In this document: piece by piece, positions 10,219-18,638 of the stretch | Position numbering within the stretch: position 1 is the stretch's first letter | Layout: the number at the start of each line of letters is the position of its first letter | NCBI RefSeq assembly: GCF_020510445.1 | Contig: NZ_JAHBAG010000001.1 | Location: 2,332,501-2,396,500, forward strand | Length of the DNA stretch: 64,000 nt | Reading direction: 5' to 3' | DNA from: Hydrogenophaga taeniospiralis | GTDB lineage: Bacteria; Pseudomonadota; Gammaproteobacteria; Burkholderiales; Burkholderiaceae_C | Notes under the pieces: generated by a model | Told to the model about the DNA's origin: nothing | The model's database searches: none | What the model saw: the letters and a program-made list of their open reading frames with translations, nothing else | Program-made: the position numbers and the translations under genes

Positions 10219-10839
10219 ATGAAAAGAACCATGAGCCTGCCGAGACGCTTCCTGCTGGTCATCTGCGCCAGTCTGGCACTGTCGCCTTTGATCGCACGGG
10301 CCGATGCCGATCTCCCGGAAGCTGCGGTCTATGCCGCCTTGTTCGAGCATCTTGCGCCCAAAGATGGGGCTGCGCGCACCGTGGTGCTGGGCACCCAGCC
10401 TTCTGGCCGAGACGAGGTCTTCGCTGCCGCGGGTCCGACCGAAAGCATGGAAGAAGCGCTCCGCCGTGGGGTGCCTGAGGCCAGTCCAGCGCTGCGTGCC
10501 GCCTTTCTTGGCGAGTTGAAGAGGGCTGCGCCTTTGAAGGCGCATGAACTGCCGGACAAGTCCACATTGAAGTTTCAACTGGTGCCCCAGCAGGAACTTG
10601 ACGATCTTTTCCAGTCGATCCCGACGTCGGAGGCTTGGGCCCGGTTCCATCGGCGCTTTCCCCAGGCCAGCGCCCGGATGAGCTTGTCCCGCCCGGTGAT
10701 GGACCCGGGCACGGATACCGCGCTCGTGTATGTGGGCTCGTCCTGCGGGCGCCTGTGTGGTGGAGGCTGGCTGGTCTTCATGACCAGGCAAGGTGGTGTC
10801 TGGCTTGTTTCACGCGAGGTGCAGCTGTGGATCGCTTAG
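10219..10839 (+). CDS. Hypothetical exported protein
   Basis: A 206-residue protein with an apparent signal peptide (MKRTMSLPRRFLLVICASL then ALSPLIARA) and no family I can name. The C-terminal part has an ALVYVGSSCGRLCGGGWLV segment, a cysteine-glycine pattern also typical of small uncharacterised periplasmic proteins. The ATG at 10219 is just after the LysR stop; a second ATG at 10231 is equally possible. It lies between the LysR gene and the nucleoside transporter, but nothing in its sequence ties it to purines. Confidence 0.6.
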   Translation: MKRTMSLPRRFLLVICASLALSPLIARADADLPEAAVYAALFEHLAPKDGAARTVVLGTQPSGRDEVFAAAGPTESMEEALRRGVPEASPALRAAFLGELKRAAPLKAHELPDKSTLKFQLVPQQELDDLFQSIPTSEAWARFHRRFPQASARMSLSRPVMDPGTDTALVYVGSSCGRLCGGGWLVFMTRQGGVWLVSREVQLWIA

Positions 10840-10927
10840 TTTCAGATATCCCCACGTGGGCGGCTGAGGCGCAATGGGGCTCTGGCCTTGTTGTCTTGAA
10901 TGGCATCGAAGGAATGAGAGCAAAAGA

Positions 10928-12475
10928 ATGACCACTCCCCGACTCCAGCTCACCGGCATCACCAAGCGCTACCCCGGCGTGGTGGCCAACAACGGTGTTT
11001 CGCTCAGCGTTGCGCCCGGCGAGGTGCACGCGGTGCTGGGCGAAAACGGCGCGGGCAAGTCCACGCTGATGAAAATCATCTACGGTTCGGTCAAGCCCGA
11101 CGAGGGCTCGGTCATGTTCAACGGCCGGCCGGTGCACGTGCGCAACCCGCAGGAGGCGCGGGCGCTGGGCATCAGCATGGTGTTCCAGCACTTCAGCCTG
11201 TTCGACACGCTGACCGTGGCGGAAAACGTCTGGCTGGGGCTCGACAAGTCGCTCACCCTGCCCGAGGTCAGCGCCAGCATCACGGCCAAGGCGGCCGAAT
11301 ACGGCCTGGACATCGACCCCTCGCGCCCGGTGCACACGCTCAGCGTGGGCGAGATGCAGCGGGTGGAGATCATCCGCGCGCTGCTGACCAGCCCGCAGCT
11401 GTTGATCCTGGACGAGCCGACCTCGGTGCTCACGCCGCAAGCGGTGGAGAAGCTGTTTGTGGTGCTCAACAAGCTCGCGTCCGAGGGCTGCAGCATCCTC
11501 TACATCAGCCACAAGCTGCACGAGATCCGCGAGCTCTGCACCGCCTGCACCGTGCTGCGCGGCGGCCAGGTCACGGGGGTGTGCGACCCGCGCGAGGAAA
11601 GCAACGCCTCGCTCTCGCGCCTGATGATCGGCGCCGAGCCGCCCGCGCTGAACGTGCGCGCGCTCCACGCCGGCGCCACCGTGCTGGAGGTGAGCGGCCT
11701 CACGCTGGCCAGCGACGACCCGTTTGGCACCGACCTGAACGGCATCGCGCTCACGGTGCGGGCCGGCGAGGTGGTGGGCATCGCGGGTGTGTCGGGCAAC
11801 GGCCAGAGCGAGCTGCTGGTCTGTCTCTCGGGCGAAGACCGGCGCGCGCCGCCGGGCAGCATCCGCGTGGCCGGCAAGGACGCCTCGCGCTACGGGCCGG
11901 GCAAACGCCGCGCGCTCGGTTTGCATTTCGTGCCCGAAGAGCGCCTGGGCCGCGGCGCCGTGCCCACGCTTTCGCTGGCGCAGAACCTGCTGCTGTCCCG
12001 GCGCGACGCGCTGGGCGCGGGCGGCTGGATCAAGGTTGGCGCGCTCAGGGCCCAGGCGGCGGGGGTCATCGCGCGCTACAACGTCAAGGCCAACGGGCCG
12101 GACGCGGCCGCCAAGTCGCTCTCGGGCGGCAACCTGCAGAAGTTCATCGTCGGCCGCGAGATCGAAGCCAAGCCCAAACTGTTGATCGTGAGCCAGCCCA
12201 CCTGGGGCGTGGACGTGGGCGCCTCGGCACAGATTCGCGGCGAAATCCTGGCGTTGCGCGACGCCGGTTGCGCGGTGCTGGTGGTGAGCGAAGAGCTCGA
12301 CGAGTTGTTCGAGATCAGCGACCGCCTGCACGTGATCGCCAAAGGGCGGCTCTCGCCCAGCCTGGACCGTGCCGAGGCCACCATCGAGCACATCGGCGAG
12401 TGGATGTCGGGCCTGTGGGACGCCCAGGGCGCACCGAACAACAAGAACGAGGAGACCGCCCATGCTGCGGCTTGA
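10928..12475 (+). CDS. nupA: Nucleoside/purine ABC transporter ATP-binding protein
   Basis: A 515-residue ATPase with two ABC domains in tandem. Domain one has Walker A GENGAGKST, signature LSVGEMQRVEIIRAL and Walker B LLILDEPTSVL. Domain two has the altered loop GVSGNGQSE, signature LSGGNLQKFIVGREI and a B motif reading LLIVSQPTWGVD, in which the usual acidic pair is replaced (S-Q). Only the first site is therefore likely to be fully catalytic, as is usual in sugar/nucleoside importers of this type. It overlaps the next permease gene by 14 bp. With the two permeases and the BMP lipoprotein it makes a NupABC/YufNOPQ-like nucleoside importer. Confidence 0.92.
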   Translation: MTTPRLQLTGITKRYPGVVANNGVSLSVAPGEVHAVLGENGAGKSTLMKIIYGSVKPDEGSVMFNGRPVHVRNPQEARALGISMVFQHFSLFDTLTVAENVWLGLDKSLTLPEVSASITAKAAEYGLDIDPSRPVHTLSVGEMQRVEIIRALLTSPQLLILDEPTSVLTPQAVEKLFVVLNKLASEGCSILYISHKLHEIRELCTACTVLRGGQVTGVCDPREESNASLSRLMIGAEPPALNVRALHAGATVLEVSGLTLASDDPFGTDLNGIALTVRAGEVVGIAGVSGNGQSELLVCLSGEDRRAPPGSIRVAGKDASRYGPGKRRALGLHFVPEERLGRGAVPTLSLAQNLLLSRRDALGAGGWIKVGALRAQAAGVIARYNVKANGPDAAAKSLSGGNLQKFIVGREIEAKPKLLIVSQPTWGVDVGASAQIRGEILALRDAGCAVLVVSEELDELFEISDRLHVIAKGRLSPSLDRAEATIEHIGEWMSGLWDAQGAPNNKNEETAHAAA

Positions 12476-13649
12476 AGTCCGTCCCCAGCCGTCCAAGGGC
12501 TGGGGCTACGCCTCGCCGCTGCTGGCGCTGGCCATCACGGTGGTGATCGGTGTGGTCCTGTTCGCCGTGCTCGGCAAGGACCCGGTGCGTGGCCTGCAGG
12601 TGTTTTTCTGGGAGCCCATCAAGAGCAGCTATGCCCTGTCGGAGCTGATGGTCAAGGCCACACCCTTGTTGATCATCGCGCTCGGGCTGGCCGTGTGTTT
12701 CCGCTCCAACGTGTGGAACATCGGCGCCGAGGGCCAGTACCTGATCGGCGCCATCTTCGCCGCCGGGGTGGCGCTCACGGCGGACAAGACCACCGGCCCC
12801 TGGATCGTGCCCGCCATCATCGCCGCCGGCGTGCTCGGCGGCATGGTCTGGGCCGGCATCACCGCGCTGCTGCGCGACCGCTTCAACGCCAACGAAATCC
12901 TGGTCAGCCTGATGCTGGTCTACGTGGCCGTGCAGGTGCTCAACTTCCTGGTCTACGGCCCCTGGAAAGACCCGCTGGGCTACAACTTCCCGCAGACCAA
13001 GACCTTCGAGGCCGTCACGCAGATCCCCAGGCTGATGCAGGGCTCGCGCGTCAACATCGGCCTGCTGCTGGCCCTGGCCGGCGTGGGCGCGGTCTGGGTG
13101 TTTCTGTTCCGCACCTACGCGGGCTACGGCCAGCTGGTGGGCGGGCTGGCGCCGGCCGCGGCGCGCTACGCCGGCTTTTCCTCGCGCAAGGCGCTGTGGA
13201 TCGCGCTGCTGACCTCGGGTGGCATGGCCGGCCTGGCCGGTGCGCTGGAGGTGGCCGGCCCGATCGGCCAGCTCACGCCCTACGTGCCGGCGGGCTACGG
13301 TTTCGCTGCCATCATCGTGGCCTTCGTCGGGCGGTTGCACCCGGTGGGCATCGTGTTCTCGGCCATCCTCATGAGCATGTTCTACATCGGCGGCGAGCTG
13401 GCGCAGTCGCGCCTGGGCCTGCCGAAATCGATCACCGGCGTGTTCCAGGGCCTGCTGCTGTTCGCGCTGCTGGCCTGTGACACGCTCATCGCCTACCGGA
13501 TCAGATACATCCCCGCCGCGCTGCGCGCGACCCCCTCCAGAGGTCGGAGCCTGCAGACCGGCCAAGCCGGTTCTGCGGCGCCTCTGGGTTCGGTTGCCGG
13601 CGCTCAGTCGCCAGTGGTGTCTGGTTCCGTTCAGGCTGGTCAGGAGTGA
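12462..13649 (+). CDS. nupP: Nucleoside ABC transporter permease (first)
   Basis: A 395-residue membrane protein with about ten hydrophobic segments, of the BPD_transp_2 family found with BMP binding proteins. The ATG at 12462 follows AACGAGGAGACC and lies within the 3' end of the ATPase gene. The last conserved segment ends near residue 348 (ACDTLIAYRIRYIP); the remaining 46 residues (ATPSRGRSLQTGQAG and so on) are encoded by a palindromic repeat and look like a read-through tail. It pairs with the next permease to form the heterodimeric channel. Confidence 0.9.
   Translation: MLRLEVRPQPSKGWGYASPLLALAITVVIGVVLFAVLGKDPVRGLQVFFWEPIKSSYALSELMVKATPLLIIALGLAVCFRSNVWNIGAEGQYLIGAIFAAGVALTADKTTGPWIVPAIIAAGVLGGMVWAGITALLRDRFNANEILVSLMLVYVAVQVLNFLVYGPWKDPLGYNFPQTKTFEAVTQIPRLMQGSRVNIGLLLALAGVGAVWVFLFRTYAGYGQLVGGLAPAAARYAGFSSRKALWIALLTSGGMAGLAGALEVAGPIGQLTPYVPAGYGFAAIIVAFVGRLHPVGIVFSAILMSMFYIGGELAQSRLGLPKSITGVFQGLLLFALLACDTLIAYRIRYIPAALRATPSRGRSLQTGQAGSAAPLGSVAGAQSPVVSGSVQAGQE
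13509..13590. repeat. Family B repeat forming the 3' end of nupP
   Basis: Starting ATCCCCGCCGCGCTGCGCGC and continuing with the hairpin-forming stretch around CCGGCCAAGCCGG, this copy aligns with the intergenic copies at 15780 and 60811 (which start CACCCCCGCCGCGCTGCGCG). Here no stop codon intervenes, so the repeat encodes the C-terminal tail of the permease. Confidence 0.7.
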
Positions 13650-13651
13650 AT

Positions 13652-14572
13652 ATGGAATCCCTTGCCCTGCTCTTCGCTTCGTCGCTCAACGCCGGCACCG
13701 TGCTGGCCATCGCTTCGCTGGGCCTGCTCATCAACGAGAAGGCCGGCATCGTCAACCTGGGCGCCGAGGGCATGATGCTCTGCGCCGCGCTGGCCGGTTT
13801 CGCCACCGTGGTGCACACCGGCAGCACGCTGGCCGGTTTTGCCGCGGGCATGGCGGCGGGGGCTTTTCTGGCGGCCATCTTCGGCGGCCTGGTGATCTGG
13901 CTCAACACCAACCAGTACGCCACGGGGCTGGCGCTGTCGCTGTTCGGCGCGGGCTTCTCGGCCTTCGCGGGCACCCGCTACGTACAGGAAAAGCTGCCCG
14001 AGCAGATGCAGTTCAACATTCCCCTGCTGGGCGACATCCCGCTGCTGGGGCCGGCGCTGTTCCGCCACCACCCCATGGTCTACGTCTGCGTCGGCATCGT
14101 CTTCGGGCTGATCTGGTTCCTCTACCGCACGCGCGCCGGCCTGGTGCTGCGCAGCGTGGGCGAGAGCCCCGAGTCGGCCCACGCGCTGGGCTACCCGGTG
14201 CGGCGCATCCGGCTCATGGCGGTGATGGCCGGGGGCGCGCTCTGCGGGCTGGCCGGCGCCTATGTGTCCACCATCTACACGCCGCTGTGGGTCGAGGGCA
14301 TGATCGCCGGCAAGGGCTGGATCGCGCTGGCGCTCACCACCTTCGCCACCTGGCGCCCGGCCCGGGTGCTGCTGGGGGCCTACCTGTTCGGCGGCGTCAC
14401 CATGCTGCAGTTCCACCTGCAGGGTATTGGCGTGAATGTACCCAGCCAGTTCCTGACCATGATGCCTTACCTGGCCACCATCGTGGTGCTGGTGCTGATC
14501 TCGCGCAACCCAACCTGGATCCGCATCAACATGCCCAGCTCCATTGGGAAGCCCTTTTATCCCGGCGCATAA
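13652..14572 (+). CDS. nupQ: Nucleoside ABC transporter permease (second)
   Basis: A 306-residue membrane permease of the BPD_transp_2 family, shorter than its partner as is usual for this pair. ATG 13652 is preceded by AGGAG at 13642-13646 with a 5-base spacer; a GTG at 13646 overlapping the nupP stop is an alternative. The sequence has the conserved LGLLINEKAGIVNLGAEGMM region near the N-terminus typical of nucleoside/ribose-type permeases. It is the third gene of the transporter operon and is followed by the binding-protein gene after 61 bp. Confidence 0.9.
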   Translation: MESLALLFASSLNAGTVLAIASLGLLINEKAGIVNLGAEGMMLCAALAGFATVVHTGSTLAGFAAGMAAGAFLAAIFGGLVIWLNTNQYATGLALSLFGAGFSAFAGTRYVQEKLPEQMQFNIPLLGDIPLLGPALFRHHPMVYVCVGIVFGLIWFLYRTRAGLVLRSVGESPESAHALGYPVRRIRLMAVMAGGALCGLAGAYVSTIYTPLWVEGMIAGKGWIALALTTFATWRPARVLLGAYLFGGVTMLQFHLQGIGVNVPSQFLTMMPYLATIVVLVLISRNPTWIRINMPSSIGKPFYPGA

Positions 14573-14573
14573 T
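14544..14573 (+). promoter_or_regulatory. Candidate sigma-70 promoter for the BMP binding-protein gene
   Basis: TTGGGA (14544-14549) and CATAAT (14568-14573) are separated by 18 bp at the end of nupQ, upstream of the 5' leader of the binding-protein gene. A separate promoter would explain how the binding protein can be made in excess over the permeases. The match is 4/6 and 5/6 to consensus and is unproven. Confidence 0.4.
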
Positions 14574-14633
14574 CTTTTTTCGGTTTTTGTCACTGTTTCC
14601 GTTACCACCAACTCTCCCAACAAAGAGGTTTCC

Positions 14634-15779
14634 ATGACTGACCTGAGCAAACGTTCCCTGATGAAGCTCGCCGCGTTGACCGCGGTGGCCAGCGCCGTGC
14701 TGATCGGCTGCGGCAAGAAGGAAGAGGCGGCACCCGCGCCGGCTCCCGCACCCGCCGCGGTCGAGGCGCCCAAGGCCGAGCCGCTGAAGATCGCGTTTGC
14801 CTACGTCGGCCCGGTGGGCGACGGCGGCTGGACCTTTGCCCACGACAACGGCCGCAAGGCGGTCGAGGCCGAGTTCGGCGACAAGGTGGTGACCAGCTTC
14901 GTGGAAAACGTGCCCGAGAGCGCCGACGCCGAGCGCGTGCTGCGCGATCTGGCCGGCCAGGGCAACAAGCTGATCTTCGGCACCACCTTCGGCTACATGG
15001 AGCCCATGCTCAAGGTGGCGCCCGACTTCAAGGAGGTGAAGTTCGAACATGCCACCGGCTACAAGACGGCCGAGAACATGCGCACCTACGACAGCCGCAC
15101 CTACGAAGGCGCCTACATGGCCGGCGTGATCGCGGGCAGCATGACCAAGACCAATACCTTGGGTGTGGTGGCCTCGATCCCAATTCCCGAGGTGATCCGA
15201 AACATCAACAGCTTCACGCTGGGTGCGCAGTCGGTCAACCCCAAGGTCAAGACCAAGGTGGTCTGGGTCAACGGCTGGTTCGACCCACCGAAGGAGACCG
15301 AAGCCGCCACCTCGCTGATCAACGGCGGCGCCGACGTGCTGATGCAGAACACCGACTCCTCGGCCGTGCTGCAGACCGCCGAAAAGCTGGGCAAGCGCGC
15401 CTTCGGCTGGGACTCCGACATGACCGCCTACGGCCCCAAGGCCCATCTGGGCTCGGCCGTGATCAACTGGGCGCCGTACTACATCAAGGCCACCAAGGAC
15501 GCGCTGGAAGGCACCTGGACCACCGGTGGCGTGTGGTGGGGTCACAAGGAAGGCGCGATCGACATGGTGTCCATCGCCGAAGACGTGCCGGCCGAAACCA
15601 AGGCCAAGATCGACGCCGTCAAGGCCGGCCTGAAGGACGGCAGCTTTGCCATCTGGAAAGGCCCGATCGTGGACCAGAGCGGCAAGGAAGTGCTGGCCAA
15701 GGACACGGTCGCCGACGACGCGTTCCTGGGCGGCGTGAAGTTCTTTGTCAAGGGTGTTGAAGGCAAGGTGCCGAACTGA
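14634..15779 (+). CDS. BMP-family nucleoside-binding lipoprotein
   Basis: A 381-residue BMP/PnrA-family binding protein. The N-terminus has a lipoprotein signal with lipobox LIGC around residue 26, followed by a flexible Ala/Pro/Glu-rich linker. The BMP core begins KIAFAYVGPVGDGGWTF and contains GYKTAENMRTY and GAYMAGVIAG, characteristic of this purine-nucleoside-binding family. ATG 14634 has AAGAGG upstream. It supplies ligand to the NupAPQ channel. A soluble paralogue sits at 19759. The gene ends in a repeat and a rho-independent terminator, closing the operon. Confidence 0.92.
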   Translation: MTDLSKRSLMKLAALTAVASAVLIGCGKKEEAAPAPAPAPAAVEAPKAEPLKIAFAYVGPVGDGGWTFAHDNGRKAVEAEFGDKVVTSFVENVPESADAERVLRDLAGQGNKLIFGTTFGYMEPMLKVAPDFKEVKFEHATGYKTAENMRTYDSRTYEGAYMAGVIAGSMTKTNTLGVVASIPIPEVIRNINSFTLGAQSVNPKVKTKVVWVNGWFDPPKETEAATSLINGGADVLMQNTDSSAVLQTAEKLGKRAFGWDSDMTAYGPKAHLGSAVINWAPYYIKATKDALEGTWTTGGVWWGHKEGAIDMVSIAEDVPAETKAKIDAVKAGLKDGSFAIWKGPIVDQSGKEVLAKDTVADDAFLGGVKFFVKGVEGKVPN

Positions 15780-15862
15780 CCCACCCCCGCCGCGCCGCTG
15801 GCGCGACCCCCTCAAGGGGGCGATGCGAGTGGACCGGCGGAGCCGGCTCCACCGCATCCTCG
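15780..15862. repeat. Family B GC-rich palindromic repeat
   Basis: Directly after the BMP stop codon: CACCCCCGCCGCGCCGCTGG, then CCCCCTCAAGGGGGC, then CCGGCGGAGCCGG. Two nested hairpins are possible. The best match is the copy at 60811-60895, also directly downstream of a binding-protein gene. Confidence 0.8.
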
Positions 15863-15924
15863 GGAAGGCCGTTCGCTCCGAATCGGGGTGGCCATCTCCG
15901 CCTGACCTGCGGGGCCCTCGGTCC

Positions 15925-15952
15925 AAGCCGCTGCACCCGCAGCGGCTTTTTT
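15925..15952 (+). terminator. Rho-independent terminator of the nup-bmp operon
   Basis: The stem AGCCGCTGC / GCAGCGGCT with loop ACCC is followed by six T residues. It lies between the transporter operon and the Rieske oxygenase gene, whose ribosome-binding site starts just beyond it, so the oxygenase probably depends on read-through or on a promoter within the 150-bp gap. Confidence 0.85.
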
Positions 15953-15967
15953 GCTTGAGGAGATTCG

Positions 15968-17023
15968 ATGATCGAAAACCAGCTCTGGCACCCCGTGATC
16001 GCGTCCAACCAGGTGCGTGACACGCCGGTGTCGTGCATCCTGATGGGGGAGGCGCTGGTGCTGTGGCGCGAGCCGGGCCACGACGGTGCGCCAGGGGTGG
16101 TGCATGCCTGGGGCGACCGTTGCCCGCACCGCGGCGCGCGCCTCTCGCTCGGCCGGGTGCTCAACCACCTGCACGGTGCGCGGCTGGAGTGCCCGTACCA
16201 CGGCTGGCAGTTTGGCGGCGATGCGGCGGCCGCGCAGGCGCAGGTGGCCAGCGGGCGCTGTGTGCATGTGCCGGCTGCGCCGGCTTTCGAGCCGCCCGCG
16301 TCCCATTGCGCCACGGTGTTCGAAGCCACCGAACGCCATGGCCTCGTGTGGGTGCGGCTGGAGTGCCCCGACCGCACCGAAGTGCCCGCCGCGCTGACCG
16401 AGCCGCCCGTGTTCGAGCCCTGGAGCGATCCGCTGTGGCGCCAGGTGCTCTGCGGGCCTTACGACGTGAACACCGGCGCGCCGCGCCTGGTGGAGAACTT
16501 CCTGGACCTGAGCCATTTCGGTTTCGTGCACGAAGGCTGGCTGGGCGCGCGCAGCCACGCACAGGTGGAGACCGGCAAGGTGCAGGAGGGGGCCGACGGC
16601 CTGGTGGCCGACGATTGCCGCGCCTGGCAACCGCGCGCCTACGCCGGCGCCAGCGAGGGCGGCTGGGTCGCCTACCACTACGCCGTGCCGCACCCGTTCG
16701 CCGCCATCCTGCGCAAGGACGGCAGCGTGGGCGATCCGGTGAGCAACGCGATCGCGCTGTTCATCCGGCCCGACACCACCGGCTCGTGCACCGCCTGGTT
16801 TGCCATGGCCACCCTGGGCGATCTGTCGGACGACGAAGAATTGCGTGCCTTCCAGGACGCGGTGTTCGCCCAGGACCGCCCGGTCGTGGAATCGCAACTG
16901 CCGCACGCCCTGCCGATTGGCCGGGACGGCCCCATCGCCGAGGTGCACAGCCCGGCCGACCGCATGTCCAGCGCCTACCGCCGCTACCTCGCGCGCCTGG
17001 GTGTGACGCTGGGCGTGTGCTGA
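15968..17023 (+). CDS. Rieske non-haem iron oxygenase, oxygenase component
   Basis: A 351-residue ring-hydroxylating-type oxygenase. The Rieske [2Fe-2S] ligands are Cys52, His54, Cys75 and His78 (CPHRGARLS and CPYHGWQF). The mononuclear iron motif is NFLDLSHFGFVHEG, giving Asp180, His183 and His188. The length and spacing match the vanillate demethylase/caffeine demethylase type. ATG 15968 has a strong site (GAGGAG). No reductase gene is nearby. Lying between a nucleoside transporter and a purine deaminase suggests a purine substrate. HpxD of Klebsiella, a Rieske protein used in hypoxanthine oxidation, and the N-demethylases NdmA/NdmB are precedents, but substrate assignment is inference. Confidence 0.85.
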   Translation: MIENQLWHPVIASNQVRDTPVSCILMGEALVLWREPGHDGAPGVVHAWGDRCPHRGARLSLGRVLNHLHGARLECPYHGWQFGGDAAAAQAQVASGRCVHVPAAPAFEPPASHCATVFEATERHGLVWVRLECPDRTEVPAALTEPPVFEPWSDPLWRQVLCGPYDVNTGAPRLVENFLDLSHFGFVHEGWLGARSHAQVETGKVQEGADGLVADDCRAWQPRAYAGASEGGWVAYHYAVPHPFAAILRKDGSVGDPVSNAIALFIRPDTTGSCTAWFAMATLGDLSDDEELRAFQDAVFAQDRPVVESQLPHALPIGRDGPIAEVHSPADRMSSAYRRYLARLGVTLGVC

Positions 17024-17029
17024 GAGGAA

Positions 17030-17110
17030 CCACCCCCGCCGCGCTTCGCGACCCCCTCTCAAGGGAGCGCCCTGCGGTGCCCAGGGCTTGGACCGTTCGG
17101 CGCTCCGGCG
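17030..17110. repeat. Family B GC-rich palindromic repeat
   Basis: Starts CACCCCCGCCGCGCTTCGCG seven bases after the oxygenase stop and contains CCCCCTCTCAAGGGAG. It is a shorter, diverged copy of the repeats at 15780 and 60811. The deaminase leader follows directly. Confidence 0.7.
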
Positions 17111-17160
17111 CCATGGAAAACTGATACCCTTTTTTATTTCCCTCGCTAGGAGTCAAAGCC

Positions 17161-18198
17161 ATGAAAAACCCCGCCGTTGAACGCGCCGTGGCCCTGGCGC
17201 GTGCCATTCCCAAGGCCGAGCTGCACATCCACATCGAAGGCTCGCTGGAGCCCGAACTCATCTTCACCCTGGCCCAGCGCAACGGGGTCGTGCTGCCCTA
17301 CGCCAGCGTGGAGGCGCTGCGCGCGGCCTACGCCTTCACCGACCTGCAGAGCTTTCTGGACATCTACTACGCGGGCGCCAGCGTGTTGCTGAAGGAAGCC
17401 GACTTCTACGACATGGCCTGGGCCTACTTCCTGCGGGCCAAGGCCGACCACGTGATCCACGCCGAGCTGTTCTTCGACCCGCAGACCCACACCGCGCGAG
17501 GCGTGCCCATGGGCACGGTGATCCAGGGCCTCTCACGCGCCTGCGCCGATGCCCGGTCGCAGCTGGGCATCAGCGCCTCGTTGATCCTGTGTTTCCTGCG
17601 CCACCTGAGCGAAGAGGACGCCGCCGCCACGCTCGAAGCCGCCTTGCCCTACCGCGAGCACTTCATCGGCGTGGGCCTGGATTCGAGCGAGGTCGACCAC
17701 CCGCCCGAGAAGTTCATCCACGTCTTCGCGCGCTGCCGCGAGCTGGGCCTGCGCATCGTGGCGCATGCGGGCGAAGAGGGTCCGCCCGAGTACATCTGGG
17801 AGGCGCTGGAGCTGCTGCAGGCCGAGCGCATCGACCACGGCGTGCGTTGCCTGGAAGACCCGGTGCTGGTGGCCGAGCTGGCGAAGCGCCGCACGCCGCT
17901 GACGGTGTGCCCGCTGTCCAACCTGAAGCTCTGTGTGGTGGACGATCTGGCCGACCATCCCATGAAGCAGTTGCTCGACGCGGGCCTGTGCGCCACCGTC
18001 AACTCCGACGACCCGGCCTATTTCGGCGGCTACCTGAACGACAACTTCGAGCAGACCGTGCGCTCGCTCGCGCTGACCGAGGCCGAGGTGGTCACGCTGG
18101 CGAAAAACAGTTTCGAGGCGAGCTTTGTGAGCGACGCCGAGCGTGCCGCCTTGCTCGACGCGCTGGACCGGTCGATAGGACAAGCGGCGCTGGCCTGA
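17161..18198 (+). CDS. add: Adenine/adenosine deaminase
   Basis: A 345-residue amidohydrolase of the adenosine deaminase family. Zinc ligands and catalytic residues are visible: HIHIEG, VAHAGEEGPPEYI with the catalytic Glu, ERIDHGVR and NSDDPAYFGG. The overall sequence, including the signature LDSSEVDHPPEKF, resembles the Pseudomonas adenine deaminase branch more than classical adenosine deaminase, so the preferred reaction may be adenine to hypoxanthine. ATG 17161 has TAGGAG upstream. Hypoxanthine would then feed xanthine dehydrogenase, in line with the surrounding purine genes. Substrate preference is inferred. Confidence 0.88.
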   Translation: MKNPAVERAVALARAIPKAELHIHIEGSLEPELIFTLAQRNGVVLPYASVEALRAAYAFTDLQSFLDIYYAGASVLLKEADFYDMAWAYFLRAKADHVIHAELFFDPQTHTARGVPMGTVIQGLSRACADARSQLGISASLILCFLRHLSEEDAAATLEAALPYREHFIGVGLDSSEVDHPPEKFIHVFARCRELGLRIVAHAGEEGPPEYIWEALELLQAERIDHGVRCLEDPVLVAELAKRRTPLTVCPLSNLKLCVVDDLADHPMKQLLDAGLCATVNSDDPAYFGGYLNDNFEQTVRSLALTEAEVVTLAKNSFEASFVSDAERAALLDALDRSIGQAALA

Positions 18199-18230
18199 AC
18201 GGGCCACCCCCGCTGCGCTGTGCGCGGCTG

Positions 18231-18638
18231 CTAGGCGGTGGCGCGCAGCGCCCAGAAATGGGCAACCGCGTACAGGCCGCAGATCAGCGATGAACCCAGC
18301 ATGAAAGGGGTGCGCATCGTCGCCATCCAGGGCGCCAGCCCCAACACCACGGCGGCGCGAGCGGCATAAACCCCGGCAATCCCCCACACCACCTCGCGGC
18401 GCCAGGGCAGTGCTTCGCAGCACCCGCCCAGCGACAGCGTGTAGAAGCCAAAGCCTGCCAGCGCCAATGCGATACCCGCTGTGAGCAAGGCGGGCCCGGG
18501 GTGGCCCTGCCCGGCCCGCCGCGCCATCCGCTCCCCCGCGCCAAAGAACCGGTACCAGGCCGGGCCGCCGACGATGATGGCGATGTGCAAGGCAGCGGCC
18601 AGAAAGTCCAGGCCAGCGGCCCATACCGGAGCGGTCAC
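18231..18638 (-). CDS. Small integral membrane protein, unknown function
   Basis: A 135-residue protein with four hydrophobic segments (starting LDFLAAALHIAIIVGGPAWY). No known family was recognised. The likely start is GTG 18636-18638, which overlaps the stop of the upstream TetR gene as GTGA, so the two are co-translated; an upstream start at 18674 would overlap the regulator more deeply. It is the last gene of a minus-strand operon with a TetR regulator and a second membrane protein, so its expression is probably autoregulated through the operator at 19611-19635. Confidence 0.65.
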   Translation of the reverse strand: MTAPVWAAGLDFLAAALHIAIIVGGPAWYRFFGAGERMARRAGQGHPGPALLTAGIALALAGFGFYTLSLGGCCEALPWRREVVWGIAGVYAARAAVVLGLAPWMATMRTPFMLGSSLICGLYAVAHFWALRATA

